64,000 nucleotides of DNA, from contig JBKBRC010000008.1 in NCBI GenBank assembly GCA_046292345.1, forward strand, positions 17,314 through 81,313. The letters are read 5' to 3'. The stretch comes from JBKBRC01 sp046292345 (GTDB taxonomy: Bacteria > Bacteroidota > Rhodothermia > Rhodothermales > Rubricoccaceae). Below are positions 49,096 to 57,492 of this stretch, in pieces. Position numbers and translations under genes: made by a program. Under the pieces are notes generated by a model. That model was given only the letters and a program-made list of their open reading frames with translations, made no database searches and was not told the origin of the DNA. Numbering within the stretch: the stretch's first letter is position 1; the number at the start of each line of letters is the position of its first letter.

Positions 49096-49557
49096 ATGTC
49101 CCGTACCTTCCCGTCCGCCCGTTTTGCGCGCTGCCGCTGGCTGCTGCTGGCCGCGTGCGCCGTGCTGGCTGCCGCGCAGCCGAGCGCGCAGATTCAGGCC
49201 GATGAGGCGCTCGCGCGTGCCGGGCAGGCTCTCGAGGCCGGCGATGCCAACGCGCTGCTCTCTGGTGCTGCCGAGCGCATCGAGGTCGTCATCTTTGAGC
49301 AGGGAGGGCGGTACCGGCAGGCGCAGGCTGCACATGTGCTCCGGGATTTCTTCCGGCGCCATCCGCCCGAGCGCGTCGCGTTCTCAGAGCGCTCGACGAG
49401 CGACGAGGGCCGCACGGCCATCGGGCGCTACTGGACGCGCGAGGGCGGGACGCCGCTCAGCGTGCGCCTGGTGCACCAGCAGCGCGGACGCGGCGGCGAG
49501 TGGCAACTCGTGGGCATCCGCATCGAGCGGCCCTCGATGATCCGAACGGGCTACTGA
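49096..49557 (+). CDS. DUF4783 family exported protein
   Basis: A 153-residue secreted protein: a signal peptide (WLLLAACAVLAAAQPSAQ) and a small NTF2-like/DUF4783 domain (AGQALEAGDANALLSGAAER, EVVIFEQGGRYRQAQAAHVL, DFFRRHPPERVAFSER). The domain is common in Bacteroidota and has no known activity. ATG 49096 is chosen for the signal; upstream in-frame sequence is the promoter region. The last six codons and the stop are duplicated immediately downstream (19-bp repeat). Confidence 0.82.
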   Translation: MSRTFPSARFARCRWLLLAACAVLAAAQPSAQIQADEALARAGQALEAGDANALLSGAAERIEVVIFEQGGRYRQAQAAHVLRDFFRRHPPERVAFSERSTSDEGRTAIGRYWTREGGTPLSVRLVHQQRGRGGEWQLVGIRIERPSMIRTGY

Positions 49558-49576
49558 GATCCGGACGGGCTACGGA
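49539..49576. repeat. 19-bp duplication of the DUF4783 gene 3' end including the stop
   Basis: gatccgaacgggctactga (49539-49557, ending in the stop) is followed by gatccggacgggctacgga (49558-49576), two mismatches. A second example of a repeat whose unit contains a stop codon. Confidence 0.92.
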
Positions 49577-49632
49577 GCGCTTCGGGCAAACGCCGGGTCG
49601 TCCGGCCCAGACGAGCGCTTCCATGCGGCGCG

Positions 49633-49640
49633 TAGCTTCT
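49633..49640 (+). promoter_or_regulatory. TAGCTTCT element just before the histidine kinase
   Basis: TAGCTTCT lies only 4 bp before the GTG start of the kinase. If it is a promoter, the transcript would be almost leaderless or the kinase would start further downstream. Confidence 0.3.
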
Positions 49641-49644
49641 CGCC

Positions 49645-52600
49645 GTGCCTTCCCATCCTGCCTTCTTCGCCACGCCCCGCGCGCGTCACCTGGCCGTGTT
49701 CACGGCCGGGGCGCTGCTGCTCGCGCTGCTGCTGCCGGCGACGTGGGCCGTGGAGGCGTGGTGGGTGAGCCGCACGACGGCCGACGCCCGCGCGCCCGAG
49801 CTGGCGCAGCAGCGTCTGCGCGAGGCCGTCGAGGCCGAGCTGGCGGCCGTGCTTGCCGCCATGCGCGAGACGGCCGAGCGCGTGGCCGCCGAGCCGGCCG
49901 TCGCCCGCGCGCTGGCCGACAGCCTCGCCCCGTCGGTGCCCGAGCGCGCCGGAGGCGACGCCGTGCGCGCCGTCGCCGGGCGTAGCCCGGCGCAGACGGC
50001 CATCGAGGTCTACACGCCCCAGGGGCTGCTCATCGCCTGGGACGGCTTCTCGCTGCCACTCCGCACGTCGGCCATCCCGGACTCGTTTCGAACGCTCACT
50101 GCCCTCGACGGCGCTGAGCGGCGCGCGCTCGTCGTGTGGCAGCCTGTGCGCGACGCCTCGGGCGCGCACCTCGGCAGCGTGCGCGTGGTGCGTCTGGCGC
50201 AGGCCGCCGTGCCCGTGCGCAACCGCTACCTGCAGGACTACGACCTCGCCGACGCGTGGCGTGAGGATCTCGGGCCGTCGTTCTCGGTCCTGTTCGTCCC
50301 GCGGCCCACGCCGCCGGCCCCCGATGCGACGCCGCTGTACGGCCCCGACGGCACGCTGCTCGGCTGGGCGCGCGTCTCGCAGCCTTCGGCCGCAGCGCTC
50401 ACCGATGGCGCCCGGCGTGCCGTGCGGGCCGTGCAGGCGTTCTGGGTCGTGCTGCTCCTGGGGTGGCTGTTCGTGGGGCAGACGGTCTGGCTGGCCCGCG
50501 AAGTGCGACGCGCCGAGCGCCGCGGCCGCCGCCGCGCGTGGCTGCGCAGCGGCGCCGTACTCGCAGGCTGGGCCGTCGCGCTCGGCGCCACGCGCTACGC
50601 ACTGCTCGCGCTCGACGTGCCCGTCCGCTGGCTCGACGGCGTCCGGCGCCCGTCAGCGCTGTTCGACCCGTCCTATCTTGCCTCCGACGTGGGGGCGGGG
50701 CTGCTACGCTCCCCGGCTGATCTAGCACTCACGGGTGCGTTCGCGCTTGTGGGCGCCGGCGCCGTGCTCGCCTACGCGCTCCGCCACGCGCATTCGGCGG
50801 CGCGCGGCGGCCGGCGTGGGCCGGTGCGCGCGCTCGCCGGCCTCGCGTTCGCGGGGGGCATGGCGGCGCTGGCGGCCGGCGCCTTTGCCGTCGCCGTGCG
50901 CCAGGCCGTGCTCGACGCCACGATCGGCTACGCCGACCGCGCCGGTCCGGTCGTGGATGCGCTCCTGCTCACCGTCCTCGGCGGACTCGTGCTCATGGGC
51001 GCGGCGGCGGCGTGCCTGCTCGCCGCTGCTGCCGTCATCGCCTGGGCAGGGCTGGACGGCCTGCCACACCGCATGCTCGCTGCCCGCGGCAGACCCGCGG
51101 ATGCGCTCGTGGCCGCCGTCGTGCTCGCCGGGGCTGCCCTCGCGGCCTGGGTCGGCCCGTTCCGCGTCGCGCTCGGGCTCGCGCCTGCACTGGGCCTGGC
51201 CGCCCTCGCGCTCCTGCTCGCCTGGCGGCTGCGCGGGCGCCCCGAGCGCTGGGCGTGGCCGCTCACGTTCCGCGGCGTGCTCGCCGGCATCACCGGGCTT
51301 GCGATCGTGGTGTTCTGGCTCATGGAGGGGCCGCTGCGCGAGCGGACCGACGCCCGCCTGGCCGACGCGGCAGCGGCCTTCGCCGGCGGACGTGACAGCC
51401 GCGTCTCGTTCGCCATCGAGCAGGTGCTCGCCGAGGCCCGCGCCGACGACGCGCTCCGCCCGGCGCTGCTCGAGGCCGTCGCGCTCGCAGACTCGCTGCG
51501 CCGCACCGAGGGCCGCGCGCCCGGCGACTCGGCCCGCCGCGTGCTCGATGGCCTCGCCTCGAGCCTCGTCGGCTCGTCGCTGCTGGGCTCGCTCGCCGAC
51601 GTGGCTACCGAGCTCCGCTTCGTCAGCCCCAGCGGCGACACGCTCGGCAGCTTCGCCGAGGCGGCGCCGCCGCCGCCAGCCGCCGATTCGCTCGCCTTCG
51701 ACGTGCTGCGCGCGCGCTACCAGGCGCGCGGCGAGCCCGGCTTCCTCCTGCGCGCCGCGCCCGTCGAGGCGCGCGCGACGAGCCGCTACGGGCTCTCGCG
51801 CTACGCGGGCATCGGCCCGCTCGAAGGGCTGCCCGAGGACGCCGAGGGGGGCGCCGCGCCGTCCGTCCCGGCCGAGCCCGTCGCATGGGTCTACGTGCGC
51901 GTTACGCCCCGCCCGGTCCGCTTCGCGAGTGAGACGCCGTTCCCGCGCGCGCTCGCACCGGCGGGGCTCTTCGGCCTGGACGATGAGGCGGTCGCCTACG
52001 CCGAGTACACCGACGGCGTGCTCACGCGCAGCCGCGGCGCCGAAGCGCCGCTGCGCCTGGCCCCACCCGTGCGTGCAGCCCTCGACGGCGGGGCGCGCGC
52101 ACTCGTCCGCACCGAAACCATCGGCGGACAGCGCTACCGCGTCTACTACGACCGCCTCGGCGTAGACGACGGGCCGCCGCGCGACGTCGTGGCCGCCCGC
52201 ACGCCCGCTTCCGACGTCCTCGACGCGCTTTTCTTCCTGCTGCGCCTCACGCTGGCCGGGCTCGCGGCCGGCGGGCTCGTCTACGCGGTGGGCGTACCCC
52301 TGCGTCGCCGCGCAGGGCTGCTGCCGGCGCCGCGCACGCGCTTCCGCGACAAGGTCATCAACCGCTTCCTGATCGTCGGTCTGGCGAGCGTGACCCTCAC
52401 GGGCGTCGTCGGGCGGCTCGTGATCGTGGAGCAGAACCGGCAGGCCGTCGAGGACGTGCTCCGGCAGCGCCTGCAGCGCGCCGAGGCGCTCCTGGCCGCC
52501 GAGGCGCCGCCGGGCACGCCGCCCGAGGGCCTGCTCGCCACGGCCCGGCCCGACGCCATCGCGGCGGCGCTGGGCGTGGACGTGCACCTCTACGAAGGAG

Positions 52601-54066
52601 CGACGCTGCGCACCTCGAGCCGCCGGCAACTCGTCCGGCAACGCCTGATTGAGCCGCGCCTGCCCGCGCTCGTCTACCGCGCCCTCTTCGTCGACGGCGA
52701 GACGTACGCCTTCGCCGAGGACCGCGTGGGCACGTACGTGTTCACGACCGGCTACAAAGCCGTGCCGGACGCTGCCGGGCGGCCCATCGGCGCCATCGCC
52801 ATCCCGACGCTGCCCGAGCAGGCTGCCATCGAGGCCGGGCAGGCGCGGATGGTCGCCTACCTCTTCGGCGGACTGCTCGGGTTGCTGGCCGTCATCGCAG
52901 CACTGGCCGTCGTACTTGCGGGGCAGCTCACGCGGCCGTTCGGGAGGCTGCAGCGCGGCCTGCAGGCCGTCGGCGAGGGGCACGACGAAGAGCCAATCCC
53001 GGTTGAGACGCGCGACGAGGTGGGCGCGCTCGTCGAGACGTTCAACACGATGCAGGCGCAGCTGGCCGAGAGCCGGCGCCGCCTGGCGGCGCAGGAGCGC
53101 GAGACGGCCTGGTCCGAGATGGCACGCCAGGTCGCGCACGAGATCAAGAACCCGCTCATGCCGATGAAGCTCTCCGTGCAGCACCTCCGGCGCGTGTTCC
53201 GCCGTCCCGGAGAGGACGACCCGCCCGAGGCGCACCGCTTCGCAGGGCAGTTCGAGCGCACGACGCAGATGCTCATCGACCAGATCGAGAGCCTCAACCG
53301 CATCGCGTCGGACTTCTCGTCGTACGCGCGCATGCCGTCGCGCTCGGCTGAGCGGACCGACCTGGCCGAAGTCATCGCCGAGGCGGCGGCCCTCTTCGAG
53401 GGTACGCTCGAAGACGCGCCCGAGCGCGCGCGCCTGGTGCTCGAGCTGTCGCCGCCGGGCGCCCTCGTCGTCTACGCCGACCGCGAGGAGCTGCGCCGCG
53501 CCTTCGTGAACCTGTTCAAAAACGCCCTGCAGGCGATGCCACCGCGCGAGCGGCCAGGGCGCATAGTCGCCCGCACGCAGCGCGTGGGCGCGCACGCTGT
53601 GGCCGAGGTGCAGGACGACGGCACGGGCATTCCGGAGGGCGCGCGCGGGCGCATCTTCCAGCCCAGCTTCTCGACCAAGACGAGCGGCATGGGGCTCGGG
53701 CTGGCCATTGTGCGCCGGGCCGTCGAGGCGGCCGGCGGCACGATCACGTTCGAGACCGAGGAGGGGCGCGGGACGACGTTCACGCTCCGCCTGCCGCTCG
53801 CCGAGACCCCGCCGGAGGCCCCGTCGGGGGCGGAGGCTTCGGCCGGGCTTGCCCCTCCGCCGGGCGCGTCGCTCGGTACCGCCGGCGACGGCGCAGCGCG
53901 CCCGGCCGAAGCCACGCGCCCGNNNNNNNNNNNNNNNNNNNNNNNNNNNNNNNNNNNNNNNNNNNNNNNNNNNNNNNNNNNNNNNNNNNNNNNNNNNNNN
54001 NNNNNNNNNNNNNNNNNNNNNNCGCGCCCGGCCGAAGCCACGCGCCCGCCGCACGGCCCGTCGTAG
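49645..54066 (+). CDS. Very large multi-span sensor histidine kinase (3' end broken by gap)
   Basis: A transmembrane sensor kinase of roughly 1,430 readable residues. Order: membrane helix (about 15-35), extracytoplasmic sensor (about 40-250), seven to eight hydrophobic helices (about 255-560), a second sensor region (about 560-850), two more helices with a short sensor between, a HAMP linker, HisKA with H1165 in RQVAHEIKNPLMPMKLS, and an ATPase domain (NLFKNALQAMPPRERP, DDGTGIPEGARGRIF, KTSGMGLGLAIVRR). The NtrY-like core suggests a response-regulator partner, none of which is adjacent. The Pro/Ala-rich tail runs into a 100-N gap, so its real end and frame are unknown. GTG start. Confidence 0.88.
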   Translation: MPSHPAFFATPRARHLAVFTAGALLLALLLPATWAVEAWWVSRTTADARAPELAQQRLREAVEAELAAVLAAMRETAERVAAEPAVARALADSLAPSVPERAGGDAVRAVAGRSPAQTAIEVYTPQGLLIAWDGFSLPLRTSAIPDSFRTLTALDGAERRALVVWQPVRDASGAHLGSVRVVRLAQAAVPVRNRYLQDYDLADAWREDLGPSFSVLFVPRPTPPAPDATPLYGPDGTLLGWARVSQPSAAALTDGARRAVRAVQAFWVVLLLGWLFVGQTVWLAREVRRAERRGRRRAWLRSGAVLAGWAVALGATRYALLALDVPVRWLDGVRRPSALFDPSYLASDVGAGLLRSPADLALTGAFALVGAGAVLAYALRHAHSAARGGRRGPVRALAGLAFAGGMAALAAGAFAVAVRQAVLDATIGYADRAGPVVDALLLTVLGGLVLMGAAAACLLAAAAVIAWAGLDGLPHRMLAARGRPADALVAAVVLAGAALAAWVGPFRVALGLAPALGLAALALLLAWRLRGRPERWAWPLTFRGVLAGITGLAIVVFWLMEGPLRERTDARLADAAAAFAGGRDSRVSFAIEQVLAEARADDALRPALLEAVALADSLRRTEGRAPGDSARRVLDGLASSLVGSSLLGSLADVATELRFVSPSGDTLGSFAEAAPPPPAADSLAFDVLRARYQARGEPGFLLRAAPVEARATSRYGLSRYAGIGPLEGLPEDAEGGAAPSVPAEPVAWVYVRVTPRPVRFASETPFPRALAPAGLFGLDDEAVAYAEYTDGVLTRSRGAEAPLRLAPPVRAALDGGARALVRTETIGGQRYRVYYDRLGVDDGPPRDVVAARTPASDVLDALFFLLRLTLAGLAAGGLVYAVGVPLRRRAGLLPAPRTRFRDKVINRFLIVGLASVTLTGVVGRLVIVEQNRQAVEDVLRQRLQRAEALLAAEAPPGTPPEGLLATARPDAIAAALGVDVHLYEGATLRTSSRRQLVRQRLIEPRLPALVYRALFVDGETYAFAEDRVGTYVFTTGYKAVPDAAGRPIGAIAIPTLPEQAAIEAGQARMVAYLFGGLLGLLAVIAALAVVLAGQLTRPFGRLQRGLQAVGEGHDEEPIPVETRDEVGALVETFNTMQAQLAESRRRLAAQERETAWSEMARQVAHEIKNPLMPMKLSVQHLRRVFRRPGEDDPPEAHRFAGQFERTTQMLIDQIESLNRIASDFSSYARMPSRSAERTDLAEVIAEAAALFEGTLEDAPERARLVLELSPPGALVVYADREELRRAFVNLFKNALQAMPPRERPGRIVARTQRVGAHAVAEVQDDGTGIPEGARGRIFQPSFSTKTSGMGLGLAIVRRAVEAAGGTITFETEEGRGTTFTLRLPLAETPPEAPSGAEASAGLAPPPGASLGTAGDGAARPAEATRPXXXXXXXXXXXXXXXXXXXXXXXXXXXXXXXXXXRPAEATRPPHGPS
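53897..54048. repeat. 19-bp repeat flanking a 100-N assembly gap
   Basis: cgcgcccggccgaagccac is followed by cgcgcccg on both sides of the Ns (53897-53922 and 54023-54048). The 26-bp flanks are identical, so the gap most likely hides a collapsed tandem array with a 19-bp period. Its true length is unknown; the run of exactly 100 Ns is a placeholder. Confidence 0.85.
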
Positions 54067-54071
54067 CTTCG
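54064..54071 (+). promoter_or_regulatory. TAGCTTCG promoter-like element upstream of trkA
   Basis: TAGCTTCG lies 21 bp before the trkA ATG. Its first three bases are the apparent TAG stop of the histidine kinase in the frame shown. It would allow trkAH to be transcribed apart from the kinase. Confidence 0.4.
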
Positions 54072-54092
54072 GCGCGTCCTCGCCGCACCTCC

Positions 54093-55478
54093 ATGCGTGT
54101 CATCGTCGTCGGGGCCGGAGACGTCGGCTACGACGTGGCCCGGCTGCTCTCCCAACAGCGCCACGATGTGACGGTGGTGGACAAGGACCCGGCGCGCGTG
54201 GCGCACGTGCGCGACACGCTCGACGTGCTCGCTCTGACGGGCTCGGGCACGAGCGCGGCCACGCTCGCCGCCGCCGGCCTCGCCGAGGCCGACCTCCTCG
54301 TGGCCGTGACGGACTCGGACGAGGCCAACGTGATCGCGGCCATGCTCGCCGCCCGCGCCGGGCGCCCGGGCCGCGGCTCGCCGCACGGCGGCACGACGAC
54401 CATCGCGCGCGTCCGCTCGGACAACTACACGGGCGAGGGCGCTGTCCTCACCCCGGTCGACTTCGGCATCGACTACCTCGTGCATCCCGAGGAGACGACG
54501 GCCGGCGAGGTCGTGACGCTGCTGCGCCGCGCCGCAGCCACCGACGTGGTGCCGTTTTGCGAGGGGCGCCTCCAACTCGTCGGGCTGCGCATCGAGCCCG
54601 GCGCGGCCGTCGTCGGGGCGACGCTCTCGGCGCTCGCCGCCCGCGCTCCCGCGCCGTTCCGCGTGATGGGCATCGTACGAGGGGCGCGCACGCTCGTCCC
54701 CTCCGGCGCCGACACCGTGCAATCCCGCGACCAGGTGTTCGTGCTCGTGCCGCAGGGGCAGGTGGGACGCGTCTCGCACCTTTTTGGAAAGGAGCCGGGC
54801 CGCCTGCGCCACGCCATGATCCTGGGCGGATCGAGCATTGGCGCGCGCGTGGCGGCCGAGCTGAGCAGCGCCGGGCGCCGCGGCGGCGGCATGCAGGTCA
54901 AGCTGGTCGAGGCCGACCGCGCACGGGCCGAGTTCCTGGCCGAGACGCTCCCGGCCGCGCTCGTGCTCCACGGCGACCCGTCGGACCTGGACCTGCTCGT
55001 GCGCGAGGGGCTTCCCGAGACGGACGCCGTCGTGGCCGTGGCCGATGACGAGGAGTCGAACCTCGTCTCGTGCCTGATGGCCAAGCACCTCGGCGTGCGC
55101 AAGACAGTCGCGCTGCTCTCTAAGAGCGCCTACATCCCGATCGCGCAGTCGATCGGCCTGGACGCGGCCGTCAACCGCAAGCTGGCCGTCAGCCGGGCCG
55201 TGCTGCGCGTGCTGCGCGGCGGGCACGTGCAGAGCGTGGCCACGGTCGTCGGCCTCGACGCCGAGATTCTCGAGTTCGTCGCCGCGCCGGGGGCGCCCGT
55301 CACGCGCGCCCCGCTCGGCGCGCTCGGCCTGCCGCGCGGCCTGCTCGTCGGGGGTGTCGTGCACGGGCGTCATGCCGAGGTGGCCACGGGCGAGACGCGC
55401 CTGCACGCGGGCGACCGCGCCGTCGTCTTCGCCCTGCCAGACCGCGTCGCCGACGCCGAGCGCGCCTTCGCTGCCTAG
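54093..55478 (+). CDS. trkA: Trk potassium uptake regulatory subunit TrkA
   Basis: Cytoplasmic gating subunit of the Trk K+ uptake system. The 461-residue protein has two RCK units, each with an NAD-binding Rossmann fold and a TrkA-C domain: IVVGAGDVGYDVARLLSQ then VVDKDPARV; and MILGGSSIGARVAAELSS in the second half, followed by VAVADDEESNLVSCLMAKHL. The first half has a short insertion (GRPGRGSPHGG). It lies 11 bp before trkH and the pair forms an operon. Confidence 0.95.
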   Translation: MRVIVVGAGDVGYDVARLLSQQRHDVTVVDKDPARVAHVRDTLDVLALTGSGTSAATLAAAGLAEADLLVAVTDSDEANVIAAMLAARAGRPGRGSPHGGTTTIARVRSDNYTGEGAVLTPVDFGIDYLVHPEETTAGEVVTLLRRAAATDVVPFCEGRLQLVGLRIEPGAAVVGATLSALAARAPAPFRVMGIVRGARTLVPSGADTVQSRDQVFVLVPQGQVGRVSHLFGKEPGRLRHAMILGGSSIGARVAAELSSAGRRGGGMQVKLVEADRARAEFLAETLPAALVLHGDPSDLDLLVREGLPETDAVVAVADDEESNLVSCLMAKHLGVRKTVALLSKSAYIPIAQSIGLDAAVNRKLAVSRAVLRVLRGGHVQSVATVVGLDAEILEFVAAPGAPVTRAPLGALGLPRGLLVGGVVHGRHAEVATGETRLHAGDRAVVFALPDRVADAERAFAA

Positions 55479-55489
55479 CCGCGCCGCCG

Positions 55490-56950
55490 ATGGTGTTCCT
55501 GGACTGGAAGGCGATCGTGGGCGTGCTCGGGGCGCTACTGGTCGTGCTCGGCGTGGCGCTGCTCGTGCCGGCGGCCGTGGGGCTGGCCTACGGCGAGCCG
55601 GCCTGGCAGAGCTTCGCGGCGACGGCGGCCGGCGCGCTCGGCGCGGGCGCGGCGGCGTGGAGCCTGCTCCGCCCCGAGGACGAGCTCAACGCGCGCGAGG
55701 GCTTCCTGATCGTCTCGCTCGCCTGGCTCGTGCTCTCGCTCGTGGGCGCGCTGCCGTGGGTGCTCGCCGGCCTCGTGCCCACGTTCGCCGACGCGTTCTT
55801 CGAGACCATGAGCGGCTTCACGACGACCGGGGCCACGATCCTCTCGGGCGCGACGACGCCGGCCATTGAGGACGTGCCGCGCGCGTTCCTGCTCTGGCGC
55901 TCGCTCACGCACTGGCTCGGCGGGATGGGCATCATCCTGCTCACGCTCGCCGTGCTGCCGCTGCTGGGCGTGGGCGCGATGCAGCTCTTCCGCGCCGAGG
56001 TGCCGGGCCTGGAGGCCGACAAGCTGACGCCGCGCGTGGCCGGTACGGCCGTGCGCCTGTGGGGCATCTATGCCGCGCTGACGCTGCTCCAGACGCTCTC
56101 CCTGCTGCCTGCAATGAGCCCCTTCGAAGCCGTCAACCACGCCTTCGCGACGCTCGCCACAGGGGGATTCTCAACACGCAACGGTTCCGTCGGGGATTTC
56201 GGATCAGCCTACGTGGAGTGGGTCGTGACGGCCTTCATGGTGCTGGCCGGCATCAACTTCTCGCTGCACTACGCGCTCCTACACGGCCGCGTGCGCGCGG
56301 TCTTGGCCGCGTCCGAGCTGCGCGTTTACCTCGCGCTCGCGCTCGGAGCCACGCTCGTGGTCGCGGCCGCGCTCTGGGCCGCGGCCACGCCCGGCACCGA
56401 CGCGCTCCGCCTGGCCGCCTTCCAGGTCGTCGCTATCCTGACGACGACCGGCTTCGGCACGGCCGACTACGAGCTCTGGCCGCCGCTCGCGGCCGGCGTG
56501 CTCTTCCTGCTGTTCTTCGCCGGCGGGATGGCCGGCTCGACGGCCGGCGGCGTGAAGGTGCTCCGGCATATGCTGCTGTCCCGCCTGGCTGTGCGGGAGC
56601 TGCGCGCGCTCGTGCATCCTCAGGCCGTCCTGCCGCTGCGGCACGACGGCCGCGTCGTGCCGGAGGCGGTCGCGCGGGCCGTGCTCGCCTTCGCCGTGCT
56701 CTACGCCGGCCTCGTGCTCGCGGGCACGCTCGGCCTGACGCTGCTCGGGCAGGACGTGCTCGGGGCGTTCACGGCCGCGGCTTCGTGTGTGGGCAACATC
56801 GGCCCGGCGTTCGGGACGTTCGGGCCGGCCGAGACATACACGCACCTCCCGGCGGCGGGCAAGTGGCTGCTCGCGCTGCTCATGATGGCCGGCCGGCTGG
56901 AGATTTTCACCGTGCTCGTGCTGTTCTCGCCGGGCTTCTGGCGGCGGTAG
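55490..56950 (+). CDS. trkH: Trk potassium transporter TrkH
   Basis: Membrane pore of the K+ uptake system. The 486-residue protein has the four pore loops of the Trk/Ktr family: SGFTTTGATIL (about 108-118), ATLATGGFSTRNGS (about 218-231), AILTTTGFGTADY, and ASCVGNIGPAFG. Each carries the selectivity glycine. The remaining sequence forms eight to ten helices. Potassium uptake complements the Na+-exporting rhodopsin in a marine cell, though the two loci are 50 kb apart. Confidence 0.95.
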   Translation: MVFLDWKAIVGVLGALLVVLGVALLVPAAVGLAYGEPAWQSFAATAAGALGAGAAAWSLLRPEDELNAREGFLIVSLAWLVLSLVGALPWVLAGLVPTFADAFFETMSGFTTTGATILSGATTPAIEDVPRAFLLWRSLTHWLGGMGIILLTLAVLPLLGVGAMQLFRAEVPGLEADKLTPRVAGTAVRLWGIYAALTLLQTLSLLPAMSPFEAVNHAFATLATGGFSTRNGSVGDFGSAYVEWVVTAFMVLAGINFSLHYALLHGRVRAVLAASELRVYLALALGATLVVAAALWAAATPGTDALRLAAFQVVAILTTTGFGTADYELWPPLAAGVLFLLFFAGGMAGSTAGGVKVLRHMLLSRLAVRELRALVHPQAVLPLRHDGRVVPEAVARAVLAFAVLYAGLVLAGTLGLTLLGQDVLGAFTAAASCVGNIGPAFGTFGPAETYTHLPAAGKWLLALLMMAGRLEIFTVLVLFSPGFWRR

Positions 56951-57492
56951 GGCGAGGCCTCCGGGCTCTCAGCTGAGATCTCCAGCCCTTCGGCGCAGGC
57001 CGCGGGCCCTCAGGCCAGGCCTCCGCGCCGAGGCCTCGGGCCAGGCCACGCGCATGCGCTCGACGTCGGCGAAAGAGACGGCAACCCGGCCGTCCGGCCC
57101 GGTTCAGCGGTCCGTGTCTGGCGGGAAGGCGATCTGCTCGAACGGGGCTGCGCAAGGACGTGCGGGGAAGGCTCGGCGGACGGTGGCATCGTGCGGGCCG
57201 AGCCGCTCGCCCCACTTCGCGACGACAAAATGCGTCTCGGGAAAGCGGCGCCCTGGCTGGCGGCGTTCCGTCAGGCGGGAGGGGCGGCGAGGGGCAGGAG
57301 ATAGGGGGGCTACACAATATGGTACAAATGTCCCTTGCGTAGCGGCTCCCGCGCGACGTACATAGTCGTTTTGATGGAAGCGTGAAGCGTCCGATTCCCC
57401 TTGCTCACTGTTGCACCCGATGAGGCCACATATTTCTACCCCCCCTCCCCCCACGCGCACATAAGCGGCGCACCTTCGCTGCCGCCCTCCTC
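56951..57492. other. 542-bp intergenic region, start of an atypical segment
   Basis: No convincing gene. The first 110 bp after trkH hold imperfect aggcctc repeats and the 12-bp palindrome TCTCAGCTGAGA (56967-56978). The stretch 57300-57440 is AT-richer than any other in the window (for example acaatatggtacaaatgtc) and probably holds the promoter of the next gene. Just before that gene lies a C7-T-C6 tract (57439-57452). A 118-codon open frame on the minus strand has no recognisable protein. Confidence 0.45.

Noticed and set aside
50722..54054. Minus-strand open frame of about 1,100 codons
   Set aside because: It is antisense to the histidine kinase and has no recognisable motif. The plus-strand frame shows clear kinase domains.
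57104..57460. 118-codon minus-strand open frame in the 542-bp intergenic region
   Set aside because: No homology that I can recognise, and composition shifts inside it. It could be a remnant of something, but I cannot support a gene.
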